64,000 nucleotides of DNA from the NCBI RefSeq assembly GCF_014649775.1, contig NZ_BMTR01000003.1:434001-498000 (forward strand). The letters run 5' to 3'. The notes under the pieces were generated by a model. It worked only from the letters and a program-made list of their open reading frames with translations, made no database searches and was not told where the DNA came from. Position numbers and translations under genes: made by a program. Source of the stretch: Streptomyces longisporoflavus (lineage in GTDB: Bacteria; Actinomycetota; Actinomycetes; Streptomycetales; Streptomycetaceae). The first letter of the stretch is position 1, and the number at the start of each line of letters is the position of its first letter. Positions 1 through 11,532 of this stretch are shown here, piece by piece.

Positions 1-1
1 A

Positions 2-1240
2 TCGCCGCTGCACTGCGTGGTGACGACGGGCGACAACACGGACAACAACTCCCGCTCCGAGCTCGACTGGTTCCTCAAGACCATGAGCGGCGGGCGCATC
101 AACCCCAATACCGGTGACCCGCGCCGCTACGAAGGTGTCCAGGACAGCGGCCTGAAGCTGTACTGGCACCCGGACGCCGACCTGCGCGATTCCGACAAGG
201 CCCTCGGCTTCCCGCGGGTCGACGGCTTCCTGGAGGCGGCGCTCCGCGAGGTCAACAGCCCCGGCCTCGGCCTGCCCTGGTACTCGACCGTCGGCAACCA
301 CGACGCGCTGCCCGGCGGCTGCTGGGGTCCCGGAGACTCGTACTTCTCCGAATTCGCCGTGGGCGGACGCAAGTTGATGTCACTTGACGAGCCGCGCGGC
401 GCCGCCCTGTGGAAGGCCGTCAAGAAGGGCCGCGACCCCAAGGGCGCGCACTTCAAGGAGCTCCTGAAGAGCGAGGCGCGGCACATGCGCTCGGTCACCC
501 CGGACGAGAGCCGCGCGCCCTTCACCCCCGCCGAGTACGTCGAAGCCCACCTCGACCCGGCGTACAAGGGCCACGGACCCGCCGGGCACGGATACACGCA
601 GGAGAACCTCGACTCGGGCACCCAGTACTACTCCTTCCGCGTCAGCGAGGACGTGCTCGGCATCAGCCTGGACTCGACGGACCCCGGCGGCCACTACGAG
701 GGCTCGCTCGGCTCGGCCCAGCTGGACTGGCTGGAGCGGGAGCTGACGGCGAACGAGAAGAAGGACGGCGGCGGTTCGTACGTCGTCGTCTTCAGCCACC
801 ACACCAGCAGGACCATGCGCAATCTGCGCCAGGACCCGGGGCGTCCGCGCGAGGGCAGGCACGGCGGTGACGAGATCGTCGCGCTCCTCGCCCGCCACCG
901 TTCCGTCCTCGCCTGGGTCAACGGACACAGCCACAAGAGCGCCATCACCGCGCACCAGACCCCGCAGGGCTCCTTCTGGGAGGTCTCCACGGCCTCGCAC
1001 ATCGACTTCCCGCAGCTGGCCCGCGTGGTGGAGCTGAGCGACAACCACGACGGCACGATCTCCCTCTTCACCACCCTCATCGAGTCGTCGGCCCCGCACC
1101 GCACGGATTACGCCGACCTCTCCCAGACCGGCCTCGCCGCGCTCTACCGCGAACTCTCGTTCAACGCCCCTGGTGCCAAGCCCGCGCTCGGCGGCGAACC
1201 GGGTGACCGGAACACGGAACTGATCCTCAAGAAGGGCTGA
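2..1240 (+). CDS. Metallophosphoesterase, 5' end outside the window
   Basis: The reading frame is open from base 2, so the start lies upstream; 412 residues are visible. Calcineurin-like metal-binding motifs are present: GDNTDNN (visible residues 10-16), GNHD (98-101), a FSHHTS segment and GHSH (308-311), which together would hold a binuclear metal centre. The overall sequence resembles the actinobacterial secreted metallophosphoesterase family TIGR03767; the signal peptide expected for that family would be in the missing part. The substrate cannot be told from the sequence. A serine hydrolase gene follows 92 bases downstream on the same strand. Confidence 0.85.
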   Translation, partial: SPLHCVVTTGDNTDNNSRSELDWFLKTMSGGRINPNTGDPRRYEGVQDSGLKLYWHPDADLRDSDKALGFPRVDGFLEAALREVNSPGLGLPWYSTVGNHDALPGGCWGPGDSYFSEFAVGGRKLMSLDEPRGAALWKAVKKGRDPKGAHFKELLKSEARHMRSVTPDESRAPFTPAEYVEAHLDPAYKGHGPAGHGYTQENLDSGTQYYSFRVSEDVLGISLDSTDPGGHYEGSLGSAQLDWLERELTANEKKDGGGSYVVVFSHHTSRTMRNLRQDPGRPREGRHGGDEIVALLARHRSVLAWVNGHSHKSAITAHQTPQGSFWEVSTASHIDFPQLARVVELSDNHDGTISLFTTLIESSAPHRTDYADLSQTGLAALYRELSFNAPGAKPALGGEPGDRNTELILKKG

Positions 1241-1332
1241 ATCCCGCTCAACCCGCGTGAGTCGGTCAACCTCCCCGTGCGGCCCCCGAGTCCCTCCGGC
1301 CAACCGCACGTCCGAGAACAGCTGGGGGAGAC

Positions 1333-2505
1333 ATGGCAGCGCGCAGGAGAGGCTTGACGGGGGTGGCCGCGGGAGTGGCCATGACGGTGACGGCGGGGGT
1401 GTTCGCGGCACCGGCACTCGCGGGGGCGCCCGGAGCCGGCGGCGGGAGCGGGCACGGGGACCGGCACCGGGCGACGCAGCGGGCGATGGAGGCCGCCGTC
1501 AACGAGAACGCCCCCGGCGTGACCGCGCAGGTCAAGGACAAGCACGGCACCTGGAAATCAGCGGCGGGCATCGGCGACCTCGAACGCCAGAGCCCGCGCG
1601 GCGCCCACGACCGCTACCGCGTCGGCAGCATCACCAAGACCTTCGTCTCGACGGTGATACTCCAGCTGGCGGCCGAGGGCGAGCTGAGCCTCGACGACAA
1701 GGTGGGGCGGTGGCTGCCCGGCGTGGTCGAGGGCAACCGCCACGACGGGGACAACATCACGATCCGTCAGCTCCTCAACCACACGAGCGGCATCTACGAC
1801 GTCCTGACCGACCCCGGCTACCAGGAGAAGATGTTCACCGAGAAGTTCCTCGCGCACCGCTACGACACCTGGACCCCCGAACAGCAGGTCGCCATCGCCA
1901 TGCGCCACGAGCCGGACTTCGATCCCGGCGAGGGCTGGAACTACTCCAACACCAACTACCTCCTCGCGGGAATGATCATCAAGAAGGTGACGGGGGAGTC
2001 GTACGCGGACGAGATCAAGCGGCGCATCATCAAGCCGCTCGACCTGGACGCCACCAGCGTGCCGGGGACGGACCCCTCGATGCCAAAGCCGAGTTCACGG
2101 GCGTACATGAAGCTGGCCGAGGCGCCGGACGCCACGTTCCACGACGTGACGGAGCTCAACCCGACGATGGCGGGGGCCTCGGGCGGGATGATCTCCGACG
2201 CGGCGGACCTGAACCGCTTCTACACGGCCCTGCTGCGCGGCAAGCTCCTGCCGAAGAAGCAGCTCGCCGAGATGAAGACGACCGTCGAGCAGAACCCGGA
2301 GAAGCCCGACAACCGGTACGGACTCGGCCTGGTGCGCCGCACGACCTCCTGCGGCACCTTCGTCTGGGGCAACGGAGGCGACATCCAGGGCTCGACGTCG
2401 ATGACCCTCGCGACCGAGCGCGGCGGCCATGCGATCTCCGCGAACTTCAACAGCCTGGAAGGCGACTTGATCACGATCAGGGACGCGGAGTTCTGCGGCC
2501 AGTGA
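1333..2505 (+). CDS. Secreted serine hydrolase (beta-lactamase / DD-carboxypeptidase fold)
   Basis: 390 residues. The N-terminus has an arginine-rich start and an alanine-rich hydrophobic core ending near ALAGA, a Sec or Tat-like signal peptide. The class C beta-lactamase fold is shown by S99-I-T-K102 (catalytic SxxK), Y204-S-N206 and a C-terminal WGNGGD segment (about 345-350) in the place of the usual KTG/HxG. HTSGI is also typical of the family. It probably acts outside the cell on peptidoglycan peptides or on an ester or amide; the sequence does not decide which. The ATG is preceded by GGGGGAG seven to nine bases upstream. Confidence 0.85.
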   Translation: MAARRRGLTGVAAGVAMTVTAGVFAAPALAGAPGAGGGSGHGDRHRATQRAMEAAVNENAPGVTAQVKDKHGTWKSAAGIGDLERQSPRGAHDRYRVGSITKTFVSTVILQLAAEGELSLDDKVGRWLPGVVEGNRHDGDNITIRQLLNHTSGIYDVLTDPGYQEKMFTEKFLAHRYDTWTPEQQVAIAMRHEPDFDPGEGWNYSNTNYLLAGMIIKKVTGESYADEIKRRIIKPLDLDATSVPGTDPSMPKPSSRAYMKLAEAPDATFHDVTELNPTMAGASGGMISDAADLNRFYTALLRGKLLPKKQLAEMKTTVEQNPEKPDNRYGLGLVRRTTSCGTFVWGNGGDIQGSTSMTLATERGGHAISANFNSLEGDLITIRDAEFCGQ

Positions 2506-2537
2506 GACAGACGGCGGCGGAGTCGCGTACGTGAGAG

Positions 2538-2567
2538 GGGGCGGGCCCGGTGTGCGGGTCCCGCCCC
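2538..2567. terminator. Bidirectional terminator hairpin
   Basis: A 12-base GC arm (2538-2549) pairs with 2555-2567 with one bulged base and a 5-base loop, followed by TTTCC. It sits between the convergent serine hydrolase and the AbiEi-like gene. Confidence 0.6.
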
Positions 2568-2590
2568 TTTCCGTTTCCCTCCCGCGGTGG

Positions 2591-3682
2591 CTAGCGCGGC
2601 AGTACCACCACATACGCCGCCGGCTCGCGGTCGGCCGAGGCCATCAGCGCGGTCCGTACGACGGTCGCCTGCTGTTCGAGCGACTCGCGCAGCTTCCCGG
2701 GGGTCACATGCACGACCGTGATGCCGAGCCGCTCCAGATGCTCGCGCTTGCGGGCGTGCTCGGACCACAGTGTGTCGTCGTCCTGCCCCGGGGCTTCCTG
2801 GAACCCCGCACGGAGGCCTTCCCCCGATCCCTGCCGGGGTGCGCGCGTGTCCAGCTCGACCGCCACGGCCAGGTCCGGCCAGAACGCGTCGACGCCGCCG
2901 AGGTACGGACCGCCGGGCAATCGCAGGTCGACGTTCCACAGCGGATCGGGCAGGCCGTGCTCGGCGACCATCTGGTACAGCCGGTCCTCCGCGATGGCCC
3001 GCCCCTCGGCGAGCAGCGAGTCCACCGCGTCCACGACATGCGGGCGGGTGAGCAGCTTGGCCTGGTTCAACTCGCGTACGACGGCGGCTGGTTCGCAGTG
3101 GTGGCCGCGCACCGCCTCGGTGAGCAGCCTGCGCACCGCACCCGCCTCGGAGAGCCCCGCCACGGCGTCGGCGAGCGCGCGCGCCACCGGGGCCACCGGA
3201 ACTCCGGCGATCTGTACGGCGGTCGGCATCGCCGGGGCCCGCACGAGCCGCACGAACCCGGTGGAACGCAGCCGCCGGGTGCGCGGGACGAGTACGTCGA
3301 CGCGGTCCAGGGAGAGCAACGGGGGCGCCGACGAAAAGCGGTGCAGGGCGAGCGCCGCGAGGCCCGTGACCAGGGCGTCGGCGTACGGGGCGCGGGGGGC
3401 GCCGGCGCCGGGCTGTGCGGGGACGGACTTCGCGGCCCTGGCCGGCGGTCGCCCCGCGTACAACAGGGCGCCGTGCAGGCGCTCTTCACTGGTCGGCGGC
3501 CCGGGGTGCAGCAGGCAGACGCCGGGGAGCAGCTGCTGCCAGGGGCCCTCGGGGCGGCAGTGGGCGGCGGCGTCTGCGGCGGAGATGCCGTGGGCGCGGA
3601 GCTGGGCGGTGCTCATCACGCGTCGCTGGACGTCGGCGAGGTGACGGAGGGGGCGGGGGGAGAGCGGGGTGTTGTGGTTCAT
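2591..3682 (-). CDS. AbiEi-like N-terminal protein with nuclease-like C-terminus
   Basis: 363 residues from the ATG at 3682. Upstream in-frame starts exist but the sequence there is arginine-rich and unlike a protein. The N-terminal 60 residues (LRHLADVQRR..LRAHGISAADAAAHC..GPWQQLLPGVCLL) resemble the winged-helix AbiEi antitoxin N-terminal domain seen in many actinobacterial proteins. The C-terminus carries GVDAFWPDLAVAVELD (about 263-278), which looks like a PD-(D/E)xK or DUF559/Vsr-type nuclease core, then HARKREHLERLGITVVHVTP. No toxin gene of the AbiEii type is beside it. The family is usually left as hypothetical; both assignments are inferred from motif resemblance only. Confidence 0.75.
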   Translation of the reverse strand: MNHNTPLSPRPLRHLADVQRRVMSTAQLRAHGISAADAAAHCRPEGPWQQLLPGVCLLHPGPPTSEERLHGALLYAGRPPARAAKSVPAQPGAGAPRAPYADALVTGLAALALHRFSSAPPLLSLDRVDVLVPRTRRLRSTGFVRLVRAPAMPTAVQIAGVPVAPVARALADAVAGLSEAGAVRRLLTEAVRGHHCEPAAVVRELNQAKLLTRPHVVDAVDSLLAEGRAIAEDRLYQMVAEHGLPDPLWNVDLRLPGGPYLGGVDAFWPDLAVAVELDTRAPRQGSGEGLRAGFQEAPGQDDDTLWSEHARKREHLERLGITVVHVTPGKLRESLEQQATVVRTALMASADREPAAYVVVLPR

Positions 3683-3840
3683 GCCCCGGCCATTCCCGCC
3701 GCCGATCCGCCCTCTAACCGCTGTTACAGGCCCGTCGACATAACTGGACAACCCCGTACTAAAGTGCAGACGTTCGACTGCCGAAAAGGTCCGTTTGTTA
3801 TCGGTACGTTCCAGGCGGCGGCCGGAGCGGGCGGGGCGGG

Positions 3841-3878
3841 CGGGGCGGGCGCAACACCGAAGCGAGGCGCCCGCCCCG
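3841..3878 (-). terminator. Terminator hairpin after pepN
   Basis: Twelve bases (3841-3852) pair perfectly with 3867-3878 around a 14-base loop, 39 bases beyond the pepN stop codon on the minus strand. Confidence 0.6.
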
Positions 3879-3917
3879 ACAGCTCCCGGGAAGCGGCAGC
3901 CCCCGGGAAGACAGTCC

Positions 3918-6494
<2,577 letters not shown>

Positions 6495-6657
6495 GGGCGG
6501 TACTCCCTTGTACTCGCAGGTGGAAGTCGTGGATCGCACGACCTGTACGAATGTCTACGATCCTCGCATGTGCCCCCAGCGCGCGGTATCCGGGAATGCC
6601 CGGGCAGATCACTGACGTTCCCCTGGCCAAGCGCGCACGCATTCCCTAGGGAGAGAC

Positions 6658-7305
6658 ATGTCCGAGAACGGCAAGTCCGGCAAGACCCCCGTCGACTTCT
6701 GGTTCGACCCGCTGTGCCCCTGGGCCTGGATGACCTCGCGCTGGATGCTCGAGGTGGAGAAGGTCCGCGACGTCGAGGTCCGCTGGCATGTCATGAGCCT
6801 CGCCGTACTGAACGAGGACCGGCTCGACGAGCTGCCCGAGGAGTACCGCGAGATGCTGGAGACGAAGGCCTGGGGCCCGGTCCGCGTGGTCATCGCCGCC
6901 CAGCAGAAGCACGGCGACGAGACCATCGGCGAGCTCTACACCGCCCTCGGCACCCGCTTCCACAACCTCGGCGAGGGCCCGACCCGCGAGGCGGTCGTCT
7001 CCGCGCTCAAGGACGTCGGCCTGCCCGAGGACCTCGCGGACTACGCGGACTCGGACGAGTACGACACGCAGCTGCGCGCCTCCCACCAGGAGGGCATCGA
7101 CAAGGTCGGCCAGGACGTGGGCACGCCCGTCATCGCCGTTCCCGGCGCGGACGGCGAGCAGGTCGCCTTCTTCGGCCCCGTCGTCACCCCCGCCCCCAAG
7201 GGCGAGGCCGCGGCGAAGCTCTGGGACGGCACGCTCCTGGTGGCCTCCACGCCGGGCTTCTACGAGATCAAGCGCACGCGCACACAGGGGCCGATCTTCG
7301 ACTGA
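6658..7305 (+). CDS. Mycothiol-dependent nitroreductase / DsbA-family oxidoreductase (Rv2466c type)
   Basis: 215 residues with a DsbA-like thioredoxin fold; start ATG with GGGAGAG just upstream. The sequence VDFWFDPLCPWAWMTSRW matches the mycobacterial Rv2466c family, which uses mycothiol as electron donor and acts in the cytoplasm. The active-site motif here is C20-P-W-A23: only the first cysteine is kept, while Rv2466c as I recall it has CPWC. A cis-proline region (VGTPVIAV) and the C-terminal FELKRTRT-like end (YEIKRTRTQGPIFD) are conserved. A monothiol mechanism is therefore inferred. Confidence 0.88.
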   Translation: MSENGKSGKTPVDFWFDPLCPWAWMTSRWMLEVEKVRDVEVRWHVMSLAVLNEDRLDELPEEYREMLETKAWGPVRVVIAAQQKHGDETIGELYTALGTRFHNLGEGPTREAVVSALKDVGLPEDLADYADSDEYDTQLRASHQEGIDKVGQDVGTPVIAVPGADGEQVAFFGPVVTPAPKGEAAAKLWDGTLLVASTPGFYEIKRTRTQGPIFD

Positions 7306-7344
7306 CCTGGCCGAAAGCCCGGTGTCGAGAACACCCGGCCCACC

Positions 7345-7383
7345 GAAAGACCCCCGTGAGTCACGTCCTCACGGGGGTCTTTC
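7345..7383. terminator. Strong bidirectional terminator
   Basis: Sixteen bases (7345-7360) pair perfectly with 7368-7383 around a 7-base loop. The stem ends in GAAAGA/TCTTTC, giving T-rich tails in both directions. It lies between the convergent nitroreductase and sodF genes. Confidence 0.85.
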
Positions 7384-7456
7384 CTTTATCCGCCTGCCCC
7401 GGCGAAAGTTGAGAAGACGATCACGAGGCAGGGCGCTTCAGGGGGTGGAGCCGGCC

Positions 7457-8107
7457 TTACGGGGCCAGCAGCAGGCTGTTCACGCGCTGCTTGGCCGCCT
7501 CGTAACGCTTGGCCACGTCCTGCCAGTTGACGACCGCCCACATGGCGTCGATGAAGTCCACCTTCTGGTTCTTGTACTGCAGGTAGAAAGCGTGCTCCCA
7601 GGCGTCGAAGACCAGGATCGGCGTCGAGCCCTGGCCGACGTTGCCCTGGTGGTCGTAGACCTGCTCGACGATGAGGCGGTTGCTGAGCGGCTCGTAGGCG
7701 AGTACGCCCCAGCCCGAACCCTGTGTGGTCGCCGCGGCCTTGGTCAGCTGGGCCTTGAACTTGGCGAAGGAACCGAAGGACTCGGTGATCGCGTCCGCGA
7801 GGTCACCGACGCCGTCCGCGGCAAGCGGCTCACCGCCGCCGCCGTCCTTCGGGCTGTTCATGTTGTGCCAGTAGATGCTGTGCAGGATGTGGCCGGAGAG
7901 GTGGAAGGCCAGGTTCTTCTCCAGGCCGTTGATGGCGCCCCAGGACTCTTTGTCGCGCGCCTCCTCCAGCTGCTCCAGGGTGTCGTTCGCGCCCTTCACG
8001 TACGCCGCGTGGTGCTTGTCGTGGTGCAGTTCGACGATCTGGGGATTGATGACCGGCTCGAGCGCCGCGTAGTCGTACGGAAGTTCTGGAAGCGTGTAAA
8101 TGGCCAT
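7457..8107 (-). CDS. sodF: Superoxide dismutase, Fe/Mn family (iron type)
   Basis: 216 residues. It converts superoxide to oxygen and hydrogen peroxide in the cytoplasm. Metal ligands of the Fe/Mn family are visible: H28 in ELHHDKHH, a histidine in the [16 protein letters not shown] helix, and Asp and His in [11 protein letters not shown]. The actinobacterial iron-zinc type (SodF) is inferred from context and from the candidate nickel-responsive operator upstream. Streptomyces usually switch between a nickel SOD (SodN, not in this window) and SodF. The ATG at 8107 has GGAGGG seven to eight bases upstream. Confidence 0.95.
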   Translation of the reverse strand: MAIYTLPELPYDYAALEPVINPQIVELHHDKHHAAYVKGANDTLEQLEEARDKESWGAINGLEKNLAFHLSGHILHSIYWHNMNSPKDGGGGEPLAADGVGDLADAITESFGSFAKFKAQLTKAAATTQGSGWGVLAYEPLSNRLIVEQVYDHQGNVGQGSTPILVFDAWEHAFYLQYKNQKVDFIDAMWAVVNWQDVAKRYEAAKQRVNSLLLAP

Positions 8108-8149
8108 GTCCGAGCCCTCCGACTGCTGCTCTGCTGTACTGCGATGCCT

Positions 8150-8177
8150 GGCAATTGTTATTGCAACTGATGTGCAA
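8150..8177 (-). promoter_or_regulatory. Candidate Nur (nickel) operator upstream of sodF
   Basis: Read on the minus strand there are three direct hexamers spaced 11 bases apart: TTGCAC, TTGCAA and ATTGCC, each separated by five bases. This matches my memory of the Streptomyces Nur box (tTGCaa-N5-ttGCAA), the site where nickel-bound Nur represses sodF. It lies 43-70 bases before the sodF start, the position expected for a promoter-overlapping operator. Confidence 0.65.
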
Positions 8178-8266
8178 GTGCAGGCTAGCAGCAGGAGTGG
8201 GTCGGGGGTGGGGCGGGGATGATCAGTCCTTCGTCCTAGGTCCGGCCCCGGGACCTGCGGGTACGC

Positions 8267-8306
8267 CGAAGGGGCCCGGAGTCGTGATCGACCCCGGGCC
8301 CCTTCG
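8267..8306 (-). terminator. Terminator hairpin after the first permease
   Basis: Thirteen bases (8267-8279) pair perfectly with 8294-8306 around a 14-base loop, starting 15 bases beyond the permease stop codon on the minus strand. Confidence 0.7.
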
Positions 8307-8320
8307 TGTACGGCGATGTC

Positions 8321-9781
8321 CTACTCGGCGGCCACCGGCGCTGACGGCTCAGACCGCTCCGCCAGCTTCTGGCGCACGAAGCCGATCACGGCGAGCACCA
8401 GCGTCAGCGCCCCCGTCGCCAGAAGCTGCTTGCGCGTGTCGGGCTGCTGGGTCATCAGGTAGAAGATGTACGCCATCGCGGCGAGCGCCACCCACGTCAG
8501 GAACGGGTACGCCCACATCTTCACGACCAGCTTCTGCGGCTCCTCGCGCTCCGTCCTGCGGCGCAGGATCAGCTGCGAGGCGGCGATGAAGATCCAGACG
8601 ACCAGGATCATCGCGCCGATCATGTTCAGGAGCCAGGGGAAGACGTCGTCCGGGCGCCAGTAGCTGAGCAGGACGCAGACGAAGCCGAAGACCGAGGACG
8701 CCAGGACCGCAAGGCGCGGGACGCCGCCGTAGACACGGCCGAGCGCCTTGGGGCCCTGGCCGCGCTCGATCAGGGAGTACGACATGCGCGACGCGCCGTA
8801 GATGTTGGCGTTCATCGCGGAGAGCAGGGCGATGAGGATGACGACGTTCATGATCTGCCCGGCGCCGGGGATGCCGAGGTGGTCGAGCGTGGCGACGTAC
8901 GGCCCCTTCTCGGCGACCTCCTTGTTGTCCCACGGCAGCAGCGTGACGACGACGAGCATCGAGCCGACGTAGAAGACGGCGATGCGCCACATCGCGGTGC
9001 GCACGGCCTTGGCGACGCTCTGGACCGGCTTCTCGGACTCCGCCGCCGCGATGGTGACGGTCTCCAGGCCGCCGTACGCGAAGACGGAGGCGAGGAGGCC
9101 GATGATCAGGCCGTCCGTGCCCTTCGGCATGAAGCCGCCCTCGCCGGTGAGGTTCGCGGTGCCGGGGGCCGGGACGTCGGAGCCGGGCAGGATGCCGAGG
9201 ATCGCGAGGACGCCGATGCCGAGGAAGAGCGCGATGGCGCCGACCTTGAGGGCGGCGAACCAGAACTCGAACTCGCCGAAGTTCTTCACGGCAGTCAGGT
9301 TCGAGCCGCAGAACACCAGCATGAACAGGGCGACCCAGGCCCACTGCGGAGTGCCGGGGAACCAGCCCACCATGATGTCCGCGGCGCCGATGCCCTCGAT
9401 GCCGACGGCGACACAGAGCAGGAACCAGAAGCCCCAGCCCGCGGTGAAGCCCGCCCAGGGGCCGATCGCCCGCTCGGCGTGGACCGAGAAGGAGCCGGAC
9501 GCCGGGTTCGCGGCCGACATCTCGCCGAGCATGCGCATCACGAGCATGACGAGCGCGCCGGAGACGGCGTAGGCGAGGACGATCGAGGGGCCGGCCGCGG
9601 CGATGCCCGCTCCGGAGCCCACGAAGAGTCCGGCGCCGATCACGCCGCCGAGGGCGATCATGGAGAGATGCCGCTGCTTGAGGCCGTGGACGAGCGGCGA
9701 ATCGGCCGCGGGGGCCCCTTCGGGCGCTGCGTCCTTCGGGGTGTCCTTGGGGGTGTCCTTGGACGTGGACATCCGAGACAT
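8321..9781 (-). CDS. Amino acid permease, APC superfamily (paralogue 1)
   Basis: 486 residues with about 12 hydrophobic segments. The opening helix GLKQRHLSMIALGGVIGAGLFVGSG is the hallmark of the AAT/GABA-permease branch of APC transporters (proton-coupled amino acid uptake at the cytoplasmic membrane). Substrate unknown. The N-terminal tail contains a short lysine-aspartate-threonine-proline repeat (KDTPKDTPKD). AGGG stands seven bases before the ATG at 9781; a second ATG three codons later is possible. It is followed by its own terminator, and paralogue 2 lies upstream in tandem. Confidence 0.93.
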   Translation of the reverse strand: MSRMSTSKDTPKDTPKDAAPEGAPAADSPLVHGLKQRHLSMIALGGVIGAGLFVGSGAGIAAAGPSIVLAYAVSGALVMLVMRMLGEMSAANPASGSFSVHAERAIGPWAGFTAGWGFWFLLCVAVGIEGIGAADIMVGWFPGTPQWAWVALFMLVFCGSNLTAVKNFGEFEFWFAALKVGAIALFLGIGVLAILGILPGSDVPAPGTANLTGEGGFMPKGTDGLIIGLLASVFAYGGLETVTIAAAESEKPVQSVAKAVRTAMWRIAVFYVGSMLVVVTLLPWDNKEVAEKGPYVATLDHLGIPGAGQIMNVVILIALLSAMNANIYGASRMSYSLIERGQGPKALGRVYGGVPRLAVLASSVFGFVCVLLSYWRPDDVFPWLLNMIGAMILVVWIFIAASQLILRRRTEREEPQKLVVKMWAYPFLTWVALAAMAYIFYLMTQQPDTRKQLLATGALTLVLAVIGFVRQKLAERSEPSAPVAAE

Positions 9782-9917
9782 GGGCGTGCCCTGTTCCGTA
9801 GCTGAAGTGGGGGGAGCGAGCGGCCCACAGTCTGAAGTCCGGTACCGCTGACAGGGAACACCTGACCGCTATACGGACACGACGCTCACACTTTGTGAAG
9901 GTGCGGGCACTGGATGT

Positions 9918-11369
9918 TCACGCGCGTTTCATGCGTGCCTCGCGCCACTCCCGCAGCCCCGCGACCGCCAGGACTAGTCCCGTCGCCCCCGCCGACCACA
10001 ACAGCTGCGGCCGTGCCCCGTCGTCGGTCAGCATCAGCCCGAGCACGGCCGCCATCGCCGCGAGCGCCGCCCACGTCAGATACGGGAACGCCCACATCCG
10101 CAGGACGAGCCGCTCCGGCGCCTCGCGCTCGATGCGCCGCCGCAGCCGCAGCTGCGAGAGAGCGATCAGCGCCCAGACGAAAAGGAGCACCGCGCCGACC
10201 GAATTGAGCATGTAGAGGAAGACCGAGTCGGGCCACTTCAGATTGAGCACGACGGAGACGAAGCCGAAGGCCACGGACGCGAGCACGGCCCGCCGGGGCA
10301 CTCCGCCGCCCGACACCTTCAACAGGGCCTTCGGCGCCTCGCCGCGCTCGGCGAGCGAGAAGACCATCCGGGACGAGCCGTAGAGGTTGGCGTTCAGTGC
10401 CGAGAGCAGCGCCACGAACACCACGATGTTCATGATCGTGCCGGCGGACGGCACCCCGATCGAGTCCAGGACCGTCACATACGGACTGGCCCCCGCCCTC
10501 TCCGCCGTCCACGGAAGCACCGTCACGATGACGAGCATCGAGCCGACGTAGAAGAAGAGGATGCGGTAGACGGCGCTGCGCACCGCGCGGGCCACCGAGC
10601 GCACCGGGTCGTCGGACTCGGCGGCCGCGATCGTCACGACCTCCAGACCGCCGAAGGCGAAGACGACGGCGAGCACGCCGGAGATGACGCCCTCCCAGCC
10701 GTTGGGCAGGAACCCGCCCTGCCCGGTGAGATTGGTCAGGCCCACCGGGTCGGTGTCGGGCAGCACCCCGAAGATCGCGAGCAGCCCGAGGACGAGGAAC
10801 GCGACGATCGCGAAGACCTTGAGCGCGGCGAACCAGAACTCGAACTCGCCGAAGTTCTTCACCGCGGCGAGGTTGGCCGCGGTGAACACCAGCATGAAGA
10901 TCAGGACCCAGGCCCACTGCGGAACGCCCGGCACCCAGCCGCCCGCGATCTGCGCGGCGCCGGTCGCCTCCACGGCGAGCACGACCACGAGCAGGAACCA
11001 GTAGAGCCACCCGACGCTGAACCCCGCCCAGCGGCCGAGCGCGCGCTCGGCGTGCACGGAGAAGGACCCGGACGCGGGCATCGCGGCCGACATCTCGCCG
11101 AGCATCCGCATCACGCACATGGCGAGCGCACCGGCGATGAGATACGAGACGACGATGCCGGGCCCGGCCACGGCGATCCCCGCGCCGGAACCGACGAAGA
11201 GCCCGGCCCCGATGACGCCACCGAGCCCGAGCATCGTGAGATGCCGCTGCTTGAGACCGCCGCCGAGCGGTTCCGGCCCCACCGTTGTGCCCACCCGTCC
11301 CGCAGGGCGGGACGGGTGGGCACAACCCCCGCTGCCGGGTGCCGATTCTTCGGGGGGTGCGTCGTGCAT
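9918..11369 (-). CDS. Amino acid permease, APC superfamily (paralogue 2, with inserted palindrome)
   Basis: 483 residues from the ATG at 11369; an earlier in-frame start at 11447 would add 26 residues but has no better ribosome site. It has the same family core as paralogue 1 (GGGLKQRHLTMLGLGGVIGAGLFVGSG) and about 12 membrane segments. Between residues about 15 and 28 the reading frame runs through a perfect 19-base palindrome (11285-11325) encoding CAHPSRPAGRVGTT, an extension the other two permeases here lack. The sequence otherwise reads as intact, so the insertion appears tolerated. The substrate is not evident. Confidence 0.88.
   Translation of the reverse strand: MHDAPPEESAPGSGGCAHPSRPAGRVGTTVGPEPLGGGLKQRHLTMLGLGGVIGAGLFVGSGAGIAVAGPGIVVSYLIAGALAMCVMRMLGEMSAAMPASGSFSVHAERALGRWAGFSVGWLYWFLLVVVLAVEATGAAQIAGGWVPGVPQWAWVLIFMLVFTAANLAAVKNFGEFEFWFAALKVFAIVAFLVLGLLAIFGVLPDTDPVGLTNLTGQGGFLPNGWEGVISGVLAVVFAFGGLEVVTIAAAESDDPVRSVARAVRSAVYRILFFYVGSMLVIVTVLPWTAERAGASPYVTVLDSIGVPSAGTIMNIVVFVALLSALNANLYGSSRMVFSLAERGEAPKALLKVSGGGVPRRAVLASVAFGFVSVVLNLKWPDSVFLYMLNSVGAVLLFVWALIALSQLRLRRRIEREAPERLVLRMWAFPYLTWAALAAMAAVLGLMLTDDGARPQLLWSAGATGLVLAVAGLREWREARMKRA
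11285..11325. repeat. Perfect 19-bp palindromic element inside a permease gene
   Basis: 11285-11303 and 11307-11325 are perfect inverted repeats with a 3-base loop (AGG). The arm begins TTGTGCCCACCCGTCCC. It lies within the coding sequence, keeps the frame open, and looks like a dispersed REP-type palindrome. Confidence 0.75.
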
Positions 11370-11532
11370 GGTGCTCAGCGCTGCTCTCGGGATCACAAAG
11401 GCTTGGCGGGAACCTACAGTGTCGCCGGGCTGTAGCCTCCCGCGCAAAGCGGGCTCAAATCGCCCCTCACCTCAGTGACGAGCATCACGCCCCCCGCAGG
11501 GGTATACAGAGCCCTTTGTGCAGAGCCCACCA

